DNA of 6,912 bases from JABEVB01 sp049965775 (GTDB lineage: Bacteria > Planctomycetota > Phycisphaerae > WQYP01), in contig JBMFVX010000144.1 in the NCBI GenBank assembly GCA_049965775.1, forward strand, positions 1-6,912, in the 5' to 3' direction. Both the position numbers and the translations under genes were made by a program. The notes beneath the pieces were generated by a model that had not been told where the DNA came from, did not search any database, and saw only the letters and a program-made list of their open reading frames with translations. Positions 1 through 5,568 of this stretch are shown one piece after another (positions within the stretch are counted from its first letter, which is position 1; each line of letters starts with the position of its first letter).

Positions 1-272
1 ATGCGATCCAGAGCGACGAGTTCAAAAAAAACCTCCAGCAGCGACTTATACTTATCGAGATAGTTCTCAGTGACCTTCTGCCACTTCACCTCACCGTGCA
101 ACTGATGCTTGCGCTTGGCCGCTGTGAGAAGCTCAATCACCTCCATAAGGTCGGTAGACCGCACCAGCACGCCGCCATAGAAGTTGGAATAATATGCCCC
201 ATCCTTATCTGACTCTTCGGTGTAAATCACCAACTCGCTGGGAGAATCGGCTTCTTTTTCGGTGATTTTCAC
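1..272 (-). CDS. DUF3800 domain protein, N-terminal part (gene cut by window edge)
   Basis: Reading leftward from a GTG at 272 gives 90 codons with no stop, leaving the window inside codon 91. Seen in the sequence: an acidic segment YTEESDKDG near residues 17-25, then YYSNFYGGVLVRS, and later GEVKWQKVTENYLDKY followed by a hydrophobic helix (LLEVFFELVAL). This order of an early DES-like acidic motif, an FYGG strand, an E-K-W motif and a YLDKY helix is how I recognise the DUF3800 family, which is thought to have an RNase H-like fold; its function is largely unknown. The position normally occupied by Asp in the DES motif is Glu19 here. GTG 272 has a weak GAGAG six bases upstream; an in-frame GTG at 302 is the alternative start. 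The gene lies 55 nt downstream of purD on the same strand, but its lower-GC look suggests separate origin. The family call rests on motif memory, not a search. Confidence 0.72.
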   Translation of the reverse strand, partial: MKITEKEADSPSELVIYTEESDKDGAYYSNFYGGVLVRSTDLMEVIELLTAAKRKHQLHGEVKWQKVTENYLDKYKSLLEVFFELVALDR

Positions 273-327
273 TGCGGACTCTCGGATGGCCAATGTGCGC
301 ACTCGGACGCGTCGAATGAGGTGGCGT

Positions 328-1602
328 TTATACTCGCGCGCCAATGTCGCGCCGATACTGCATGCCGTCGAAATGAATTTTTTCGATGGCGCTGTATGCG
401 GTTTTACGGGCCTGGGCCAGGTCGTCGCCTGAAGCGCAAACGCCTAAAACGCGGCCGCCGCTGGTGACAAGGCGGCCATCCTTCAGGGCGGTGCCGGCAT
501 GAAATATCTGCACGCCGGGCAGGCGAGCCGCTTCTTCGAGGCCGGTGATTGTCACGCCTCTGGTAACCTGGTCATCGGGCTTCCAGCCGTAACCCTCGGA
601 GGCGAGCACCACGCAAATGGCCGCGCGCGAGTCCCACTCCAGGGTGAGGCGGTCAATCTGCCGGTCTACGCATGCCAGCATGACATCCACAAGGTCGGAT
701 TTAAGCCGCATGAGCAGCGGCTGCGCTTCGGGGTCTCCAAAGCGGCAGTTAAACTCCAGTGTTTTCGGCCCGGCAGTGGTGAGCATAAGACCGATGTACA
801 ATATGCCGCGATAATCAATTTCATGCCGATGCAGGGCGTCGAGCAGCGGAACAATAATCTCGCGTTGGGCTTTGGTGATGATGTCATCGGTAAGCAGCGG
901 TGCGGGGCTGTAAGCGCCCATTCCACCGGTATTGGGGCCGGTGTCGCCGTCGCCGATGCGCTTGTGGTCCTGGGCGGCTTCCATGAGATAGGCGTGGCGG
1001 CCATCCACAAATGCCAGCAGCGAAATTTCGGGTCCGGCGAAGCGTTCTTCAATGACGACGGTTTTGCCGGCATCGCCGAAGATTTTTTTCTCCATGATAT
1101 TGCGCACGGCATCAATGGCTTCGACCGGGTCGGCGCAGACAATGACGCCCTTGCCGCGGGCCAAACCCGCGGCCTTGACCACCAGCGGGTCGGTGCGCGA
1201 CTCTATATAGGCTAAAGCATCGCGCAGTTGGGTAAATGCCCGCCCCTCGGCGGTGGGAATGGCCGCCTCACGCATTATTTTTTTGGAAAATGCCTTGTCG
1301 GCCTCGAGCTGTGCGCCTTGTTGCGACGGGCCAAACGCCTTGATTCTTTCTTTATGCAAAGCATCGGCCAGCCCGCGTGCCAGCGGATCTTCCGGGCCGA
1401 TGGCGACAAGGCCGATCTTTTCGCTGACGGCAAACTTAACCAGGCCCGCCACATCGTCGGCTTTGATGGGCACAAGATCGCCCAGCGGAGCCATACCGGG
1501 GTTGCCCGGTGCAATATACAGGCGGCTGCAGAGCGGGCTGGCTTTGATGCGGCTGGCCATGGCGTGTTCGCGCCCGCCGGAGCCTACGAGAAGTATTTTC
1601 AT
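328..1602 (-). CDS. purD: Phosphoribosylamine-glycine ligase (GAR synthetase)
   Basis: Catalyses the ATP-dependent joining of glycine to 5-phosphoribosylamine, the second step of de novo purine synthesis, in the cytosol. The 424-residue product has the usual PurD length and begins with the signature GSGGREHA (residues 7-14). The ATP-grasp part shows VVKAAGLARGKGV (141-153), GDGDTGPNTGGMGAYSP (217-233) and LEFNCRFGDPEAQ (282-294). The C-terminal domain ends in the expected YRRDIG region (416-421). One deviation is visible: the ATP-grasp lysine segment reads KAAGLA where KADGLA is usual. The ATG at 1602 puts GSGGREHA at the proper distance from the N-terminus. Its ribosome site is weak (GGA, 7 nt upstream). 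leuD lies 84 nt upstream on the same strand, but the pathways are unrelated, so co-transcription would be incidental. A long opposite-strand open frame over this gene is a shadow. Confidence 0.97.
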   Translation of the reverse strand: MKILLVGSGGREHAMASRIKASPLCSRLYIAPGNPGMAPLGDLVPIKADDVAGLVKFAVSEKIGLVAIGPEDPLARGLADALHKERIKAFGPSQQGAQLEADKAFSKKIMREAAIPTAEGRAFTQLRDALAYIESRTDPLVVKAAGLARGKGVIVCADPVEAIDAVRNIMEKKIFGDAGKTVVIEERFAGPEISLLAFVDGRHAYLMEAAQDHKRIGDGDTGPNTGGMGAYSPAPLLTDDIITKAQREIIVPLLDALHRHEIDYRGILYIGLMLTTAGPKTLEFNCRFGDPEAQPLLMRLKSDLVDVMLACVDRQIDRLTLEWDSRAAICVVLASEGYGWKPDDQVTRGVTITGLEEAARLPGVQIFHAGTALKDGRLVTSGGRVLGVCASGDDLAQARKTAYSAIEKIHFDGMQYRRDIGARV

Positions 1603-1643
1603 GGTCTATCCAAAATGATGAAGATGTTGCAACTTCGGCGCAT

Positions 1644-1675
1644 GGCGGCTGATGGCAGAGCTATCGCCTGCCGCC
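1644..1675 (-). other. GC-rich hairpin between leuD and purD
   Basis: Twelve bases after the leuD stop codon, GGCGGC (1644-1649) pairs with GCCGCC (1670-1675). An inner six-base stem (1651-1656 with 1660-1665) carries one A-C mismatch in the minus-strand RNA and closes a three-base loop. No run of T follows it on the minus strand, so it does not look like a standard intrinsic terminator. It could protect the leuD transcript 3' end or slow RNA polymerase before purD. Seen directly; the role is inference. Confidence 0.35.
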
Positions 1676-1686
1676 CGCTGCGACGA

Positions 1687-2250
1687 TTAACGTTTGATCA
1701 TGCCGGCCATGCGGGCGTATTCAAAAACGCCGCCAGCTTCGATAATGGGCTTTACATCGCCCAGGGGTTTTAACTGATGGGTGGCTTTGCGCGTTTCGTT
1801 GGTGACGGTGCATTGGGCCAGGTCAACGATTAGTTCATCGCCGGTATGTACCTTTTCGACCAGGCGCTGCACCGATTCGCACGGTACCAAATACCCGCCG
1901 TTGACGCAGTTGCGGAAAAAGATGCGGGCATAAAACTCGGCAATTACCACCCGGGCGCCGGCTTCGGCAATGGCCAAAGGGGCATGCTCGCGCGAACTGC
2001 CGCAGCCGAAATTTTTTCCGCCGATAACAATGGTAAACTCGCTTTTAAACTCATTGGGCCGCACAAATGGAATGTTGCCTGCGGGCAGGCCGGTTTGTCC
2101 GGCGGGTACGCCGTTCATGGCGTACATGCCGAAGAACTTTCGCTCGGCGGGGTCGGAGGGGTTGTAGGCCAGAAATTTGGCGGGAATGATTTGATCGGTA
2201 TCAATGTTGTCGCCGAGAACAAATGCCTTCCCCCGGATGATGTTTTCCAT
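1687..2250 (-). CDS. leuD: 3-isopropylmalate dehydratase small subunit
   Basis: Small (swivel-domain) subunit of isopropylmalate isomerase, which with LeuC converts 2-isopropylmalate to 3-isopropylmalate in leucine synthesis. The 187-residue protein shows the aconitase-swivel hallmarks: GDNIDTDQIIPAKFL (13-27), GGKNFGCGSSREHAP (77-91) and FYARIFFRNCVNGG (106-119). It resembles the compact LeuD form, with an extra loop at about residues 30-65 (NPSDPAERKFFGMY onward) that reaches to the PFVRPNEF strand. The iron-sulfur cluster is carried by LeuC, which is not in this window. The ATG at 2250 is preceded by AAAGG about 9 nt upstream. Homoaconitase and related small subunits share this fold, and substrate cannot be settled without the large subunit, so the LeuD name is the most likely but not the only option. 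Confidence 0.93.
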   Translation of the reverse strand: MENIIRGKAFVLGDNIDTDQIIPAKFLAYNPSDPAERKFFGMYAMNGVPAGQTGLPAGNIPFVRPNEFKSEFTIVIGGKNFGCGSSREHAPLAIAEAGARVVIAEFYARIFFRNCVNGGYLVPCESVQRLVEKVHTGDELIVDLAQCTVTNETRKATHQLKPLGDVKPIIEAGGVFEYARMAGMIKR

Positions 2251-2261
2251 GTTGCTTTGCC

Positions 2262-2304
2262 TTTATACAAATCTTTATAGCAATACCGCGGGCACTCAAA
2301 ACAA
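2262..2304 (-). promoter_or_regulatory. Candidate leuD promoter
   Basis: The 160 bp between leuD and the Rrf2 gene (2251-2410) hold no gene that I can support. On the minus strand two TATAAA boxes occur (2274-2279 and 2262-2267), 23-28 and 11-16 bp before the leuD ATG. A poor -35 match, TTGTTT (2299-2304), lies 19 bp upstream of the first box, which is longer than ideal spacing. The rest of the gap includes a CCGG-flanked palindrome just past the Rrf2 stop and a short AACCC/GGGTT hairpin at 2363-2376. Confidence 0.25.
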
Positions 2305-2410
2305 GTTAGAGCGGCAGGCTCACAGGCTGTTAGTCTAGGATAACCGGCCCTTGGCAACAAGTAACCCGTGGGGGTTTTAGAAGAAATAGGCAGAGGTCTC
2401 CGGCCGCCGG

Positions 2411-2851
2411 TTAAGCTTTAGGCTGTGGGCATAGTGCATCGCGGCTGCGGTGATTTTTGCGGCTCACCAGTAAATCGGCGATGGTGGAGTTGCGAAGCAC
2501 GGTTTCGACCCCGGCGATGGCCTCATCAAGCCGCCGATGCAGCGGGCACAGGTCTTTGCCATGCCATGCCAGGGCCAGCGGGCACGTTTCGATGCGGCGA
2601 AGAGGATTAATGGCCTGAACGATTTCAAGCAGCGTGATATCGTCCGCCGATTTACGCAGCACCGATCCGCCATGCAGGCCGCGCTGCGACTTAACAAACC
2701 CCGCCCGGCTTAACGTCTGAAGAATTTTGGCCAGGTAGCCCTCCGGCACCAGAGTGCCGGTGGCGATGGCGCGTGTGGTTACGGGTTGGCCTTCGTTGGC
2801 GGCCAAAAACACCATCACCCGCAGCGCATATTCACACGTTTGTCCGAGCAT
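2411..2851 (-). CDS. Rrf2-family transcriptional regulator (redox-sensor type)
   Basis: A 146-residue winged-helix DNA-binding protein of the IscR/NsrR/CymR group. The start fits the family: it opens with a helix ending in CEYALRVMVFLA (6-17), then the recognition helix TRAIATGTLVPEGYLAKILQ (26-45), the wing GFVKSQRGLHGGSVL (51-65), and the ITLLEIVQAI helix (72-81). The effector region holds Cys90, Cys102 and His105. Their spacing matches the first cysteine, third cysteine and histidine of IscR (C-x5-C-x5-C-x2-H), while the middle cysteine position is Trp96. It may therefore bind a cluster in an altered way, work by thiol chemistry, or have lost cluster binding. The gene is divergent from cydAB, so control of the oxidase operon and of itself is the natural inference. 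No recognised ortholog name can be given. Confidence 0.93.
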   Translation of the reverse strand: MLGQTCEYALRVMVFLAANEGQPVTTRAIATGTLVPEGYLAKILQTLSRAGFVKSQRGLHGGSVLRKSADDITLLEIVQAINPLRRIETCPLALAWHGKDLCPLHRRLDEAIAGVETVLRNSTIADLLVSRKNHRSRDALCPQPKA

Positions 2852-2863
2852 TGTTGTTCACCA

Positions 2864-2893
2864 ATTTTATCAAACATACCTTGATATACACAA
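2864..2893 (-). promoter_or_regulatory. Candidate promoter of the Rrf2 gene
   Basis: On the minus strand TAAAAT (2864-2869) is a five-of-six match to the -10 box. A weak -35, TTGTGT (2888-2893), lies 18 bp upstream. The predicted transcript would start only a few bases before the ATG at 2851. The -10 box overlaps the left half of a TATCAA/TTGATA dyad, which would suit autoregulation. Confidence 0.35.
2868..2886. promoter_or_regulatory. Candidate shared operator (TATCAA-N7-TTGATA dyad)
   Basis: A 19-bp inverted repeat with perfect six-base half-sites, TATCAA (2868-2873) and TTGATA (2881-2886), separated by seven bases. The right half-site is also the proposed -35 box of cydA and the left half overlaps the proposed -10 box of the Rrf2 gene. 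A dimer bound here could block both promoters at once. The half-sites are seen; binding by the adjacent Rrf2 protein is inferred. Confidence 0.45.
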
Positions 2894-2909
2894 ATCCTCT
2901 CGCTATATA
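2881..2909 (+). promoter_or_regulatory. Candidate sigma-70-type promoter of cydAB
   Basis: TTGATA (2881-2886) is a five-of-six match to the -35 consensus. It is followed after exactly 17 bp by TATATA (2904-2909), a four-of-six -10 match. Transcription would begin near 2916, giving a leader of about 120 nt before cydA. Confidence 0.5.
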
Positions 2910-2913
2910 TAGC
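2902..2913. promoter_or_regulatory. Perfect 12-bp palindrome over the cydAB -10 region
   Basis: GCTATATATAGC (2902-2913) is its own reverse complement and covers the proposed cydA -10 box. It is flanked by CCTCT (2896-2900) and AGAGG (2916-2920), which extend the inverted symmetry with a one-base offset. It could be a second regulator site, or part of the symmetry may be due to the AT-rich -10 box alone. Confidence 0.4.
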
Positions 2914-2927
2914 AAAGAGGGCCGTGA

Positions 2928-3002
2928 ATGCCAAGCCCTTTTATCGGCGTACCGCCGGTGCGCTTGTTTTGCGGCAGGATGCGCCCGCAGCGCGCGGTAT
3001 AA
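2928..3002 (+). CDS. Possible 24-codon leader ORF upstream of cydA
   Basis: An ATG at 2928 with an AAGAGG ribosome site (2915-2920) at seven-base spacing opens a 24-residue frame ending in TAA at 3000-3002. The peptide begins MPSPFIGVPPVRLF and ends in a basic tail (RPQRAV); no family is recognised. It lies wholly inside the predicted cydA leader, 36 nt before the cydA start. The ribosome site would sit at the very 5' end of the predicted transcript. A chance frame is quite possible. The leader also holds a small CGCGG/CCGCG hairpin (2993-3008). Confidence 0.22.
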   Translation: MPSPFIGVPPVRLFCGRMRPQRAV

Positions 3003-3038
3003 CCCGCGGTCTGCACCGCTGTTGAGAAATGAGGCCTT

Positions 3039-4412
3039 ATGAACGCCCTGATGTTATCCCGAATTCAATTTGGGCTTACCATATCGTTCCATTACATCTT
3101 TCCACCGATGAGCATCGGTTTGGCGGCCATCATGGCCATTATGGAGGGCATCTACCTTAAAACACGCGACAAAACCTACGAACGCATGGCCCGCTTCTGG
3201 ACTCGCATTTTCGCCCTGACCTTCGGCCTCGGCGTGGCCACCGGCATTGTGATGGAGTTTGAGTTTGGCACCAACTGGGCGGCGTACTCGCGATTTGTAG
3301 GAGATGTCTTCGGTGCGCCTCTGGCGTCGGAAGGCATTTTCGCGTTCTTTCTGGAGTCGGGGTTTTTAGCGCTGCTGCTTTTTGGCTGGGACCGGGTAGG
3401 GCCAAAAACGCACTTTTTTTCGACTGTAATGGTGTCGCTTGGCTCTATCTTCAGTGCCGTTTGGATCAACGTGGCCAACTCCTGGATGCAAACGCCCGCA
3501 GGCTTCAAAATTGTCAAAATGCCCGATGGCAACGTGCGGGCCAAACTCGTTGACTATTGGGCTGTTGTGCTCAATCCTTCCACGCTTGATCGGCTGGCGC
3601 ATGTGCTGCTGGGGGCGTTTTTAACCGGGGCCTTTCTGGTTTTAAGCGTGTCGGCCTATTATGTGCTTAAGCGACAACATGAAGAGATTGCCCGGCGGGC
3701 CATCAAAATTGCTTTGGTGGTGGCCGTTGTTTGTTCGCTGGCGCAACTGCTTTCCGGTGATATCAACGCCAAAATGATCGGCAAATATCAACCGGCGAAA
3801 CTCGCGGCTTTTGAAGGGCATTTTCCTGCCCATGCCCCGGCGGCCATGAGCCTGTTTGGTTGGGTGGATGTCGCCAGACAGCAGGTGATGGGCCTGAAAA
3901 TTCCGGGCATGCTCAGCTGGCTCATGTACTACAACACCAAGGCGCCGGTGCAGGGGCTTGACGCATTTCCGAGGACCGACTGGCCGCCGGTAAACCCGGT
4001 GTTTCAGTCGTATCACCTGATGGTGGCCATCGGCATGGCGCTCATCGGTATAAGCCTTCTGGGGGCGTTTTTCTGGTGGCGCGGTTCGCTGTTTCGGCAG
4101 CGGTGGCTGTTGTGGATATTTGTGTTTGCGGTTGTCGGCCCGCTTGCCGCCAACGAACTGGGCTGGTTTTCGGCGGAAGTCGGCCGACAACCCTGGATTG
4201 TTTATGGGGTGATGCGCACCAGCGCGGGCGTGTCGCCCAACGTGCCGGCCGGCGAAATTTTGGCCTCAACTATTTTGTTTTCGTTTATGTATGTGCTGCT
4301 CGGTGTGCTGTTTGTGTTTCTCATGCACCGAAAAATCATCGCCGGGCCTGAGTCGCATGATGTGCCCGCCGAAGGGGCGCCACTGCCGCAGCATGCAAGG
4401 CTTAACGCATAA
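3039..4412 (+). CDS. cydA: Cytochrome bd quinol oxidase subunit I
   Basis: Haem-bearing, quinol-oxidising subunit of the cytochrome bd terminal oxidase in the cytoplasmic membrane; it passes electrons from quinol to oxygen. The 457-residue multi-spanning protein starts with RIQFGLTISFHYIFPP, where His18 matches the haem b595 ligand. His188 (RLAHVLLGAF) and Met328 (SYHLMVAIG) match the haem b558 ligands. Glu98 and Glu106 (EGIFAFFLESGF) match the conserved acidic pair near the oxygen site. The Q-loop segment YQPAKLAAFE carries Lys254 and Glu259, equivalents of the quinol-binding pair. GRQPW (382-386) is intact. The Q-loop lacks the long C-terminal insert of the E. coli type, giving a short-loop (CioA-like) protein. 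The ATG at 3039 follows GAGG by four bases. cydB follows after 60 nt. Regulation by the divergent Rrf2 protein is likely. Confidence 0.97.
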   Translation: MNALMLSRIQFGLTISFHYIFPPMSIGLAAIMAIMEGIYLKTRDKTYERMARFWTRIFALTFGLGVATGIVMEFEFGTNWAAYSRFVGDVFGAPLASEGIFAFFLESGFLALLLFGWDRVGPKTHFFSTVMVSLGSIFSAVWINVANSWMQTPAGFKIVKMPDGNVRAKLVDYWAVVLNPSTLDRLAHVLLGAFLTGAFLVLSVSAYYVLKRQHEEIARRAIKIALVVAVVCSLAQLLSGDINAKMIGKYQPAKLAAFEGHFPAHAPAAMSLFGWVDVARQQVMGLKIPGMLSWLMYYNTKAPVQGLDAFPRTDWPPVNPVFQSYHLMVAIGMALIGISLLGAFFWWRGSLFRQRWLLWIFVFAVVGPLAANELGWFSAEVGRQPWIVYGVMRTSAGVSPNVPAGEILASTILFSFMYVLLGVLFVFLMHRKIIAGPESHDVPAEGAPLPQHARLNA

Positions 4413-4420
4413 ACACCGCC

Positions 4421-4443
4421 GCACACGTCTGGTGGGCGTGCGC
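4421..4443 (+). other. Imperfect hairpin between cydA and cydB
   Basis: GCACACG (4421-4427) pairs with CGTGCGC (4437-4443) with one mismatch and a nine-base loop, eight bases after the cydA stop. It is not followed by a T-run, so it should not end transcription. It might adjust the relative amounts of the two subunits, or be incidental. Confidence 0.25.
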
Positions 4444-4472
4444 CTGACCCATAAGTAACAAAAAGGTTGAAT

Positions 4473-5495
4473 ATGCATACAAACTTACAGATTACCTGGT
4501 TCTGCCTGCTGGGCTTGCTATTTGCCGGCTACGCCATTCTCGATGGCTTTGACCTTGGTGTGGGGATGTTGCACCTGTTTGTAAAAAGCGATGCCGAGCG
4601 GCGGATGCTGCTTAATTCCATCGGCCCGGTGTGGGATGGCAATGAGGTGTGGCTGGTAACCGGCGGCGGGGCGCTGTTTGCGGCGTTTCCCTATGTGTAT
4701 GCGTCGCTGTTTTCAGGCTTTTATATGGTGTTTATGCTGCTGCTGGTGGCGCTTATCTTCAGAGCCGTTGCCATTGAGTTTCGCAGCAAGGAGCCGATGG
4801 GATGGTGGCGGCAGCTTTGGGATGTGAGCTTTTCGGTCGGCAGCCTGCTGGCGACCGTGCTGCTTGGGGCGTTTGTGGGCAACCTGGCGCGCGGCGTACC
4901 GTTAGATGCCTCCGAAAATTACGCGGGAACTTTGCTGGGCCTGCTCAACCCCTACGCCCTTATGGTGGCGGTGACCACCGTGGCCCTTTTTGCCATGCAC
5001 GGCTCCATTTACCTGGTGATGAAAACCGAAGGCGACCTGCAAACACGCATTCGCGGATGGGTTAACCGTGCGATCATATTTTTTATTATATGCTATGGCA
5101 TCACCACGCTGGCGACGCTTTTGTATGTAAGGCACATGACCTTTGAAATGCGCAAGCACCCCGTCTTTTTTGTGCTGGCGGTGGCCAACATGCTCGCCAT
5201 CGCCAATGTGCCCCGCGAAATTCATCATGGCCGGATGTTCCGCGCGTTTGCCTCAAGCAGCGCTTCGATTGCGGCGCTTTTGGGTTTGCTGGCCGTGGGC
5301 CTGTTTCCGCATCTGGTATATGCCACCAATATGGAGTCGCGTTCGCTGACCATTTACAACGCATCGTCCTCGGGCCATACGCTGGGCATCATGCTGCTGA
5401 TCGCATTGGCGGGCATGCCGGTGGTGGTGGGGTATACCATCTATATTTACTGGGTGTTCCGCGGCAAAGTGCAACTCGACTCACACAGTTACTAA
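4473..5495 (+). CDS. cydB: Cytochrome bd quinol oxidase subunit II
   Basis: Second core subunit of the bd oxidase, a multi-helix membrane protein that packs against CydA and provides a proton route. The 340-residue product shows the family signatures YAILDGFDLGVGML (20-33) and GPVWDGNEVWLVTGGGALF (51-69), including Asp55 and Glu58, then FPYVYASLFSGFYMVFMLLL. It also has the AIEFRSK segment and a series of hydrophobic helices to the C-terminus. The length is in the range of shorter CydB proteins. I chose the ATG at 4473 because AAAAGG lies six bases upstream; the frame also has a TTG at 4467 that would lie directly after this site. No CydX-like small membrane ORF follows the stop, and no cydC or cydD transporter gene is in the window. 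Confidence 0.96.
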   Translation: MHTNLQITWFCLLGLLFAGYAILDGFDLGVGMLHLFVKSDAERRMLLNSIGPVWDGNEVWLVTGGGALFAAFPYVYASLFSGFYMVFMLLLVALIFRAVAIEFRSKEPMGWWRQLWDVSFSVGSLLATVLLGAFVGNLARGVPLDASENYAGTLLGLLNPYALMVAVTTVALFAMHGSIYLVMKTEGDLQTRIRGWVNRAIIFFIICYGITTLATLLYVRHMTFEMRKHPVFFVLAVANMLAIANVPREIHHGRMFRAFASSSASIAALLGLLAVGLFPHLVYATNMESRSLTIYNASSSGHTLGIMLLIALAGMPVVVGYTIYIYWVFRGKVQLDSHSY

Positions 5496-5516
5496 TTTTG
5501 GGGCGAGCGGGGTTTT
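5496..5516. repeat. Perfect mirror repeat directly after cydB
   Basis: TTTTGGGG (5496-5503) and GGGGTTTT (5509-5516) flank CGAGC, so the 21 bases read the same forwards and backwards on one strand. It begins at the first base after the cydB TAA. It is not an inverted repeat and cannot form a terminator hairpin. The 73-bp gap to the convergent HAD gene holds no convincing intrinsic terminator on either strand. Confidence 0.6.
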
Positions 5517-5568
5517 CTCACTGAGATGGTCAGGCAGGTATGTGTGCCTTAACACGACGCGCAGCCGT

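Noticed and set aside
499..1215. 238-codon plus-strand open frame opposite purD
   Set aside because: It is antisense to an intact purD with all motifs and has no recognisable domain or ribosome site; codon bias of purD keeps the opposite frame open.
1228..1773. 181-codon plus-strand frame across the purD start, the gap and the leuD end
   Set aside because: Mostly antisense to two conserved genes and shows no family features.
2315..2328. Tandem CAGGCT copies separated by CA upstream of leuD
   Set aside because: Only two six-base copies, without symmetry or a known operator; too short to claim.
2363..2376. AACCC/GGGTT hairpin followed by two T
   Set aside because: Any T-run is on the plus strand while both flanking genes are on the minus strand, and the stem is only five pairs; not a supported terminator.
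2773..3042. 89-codon plus-strand frame ending in an ATGA overlap with cydA
   Set aside because: Its start lies inside the Rrf2 gene and upstream of the proposed cydA promoter, and the part after the promoter has no ATG or GTG in frame. The overlap is probably chance.
3642..4190. 182-codon minus-strand open frame opposite cydA
   Set aside because: Shadow of cydA; the translation is low-complexity and rich in Arg, Pro and His, with no domain.
5541..5556. GTGT/ACAC inverted repeat between cydB and the HAD gene
   Set aside because: A four-pair stem without a T-run is not enough for a terminator.
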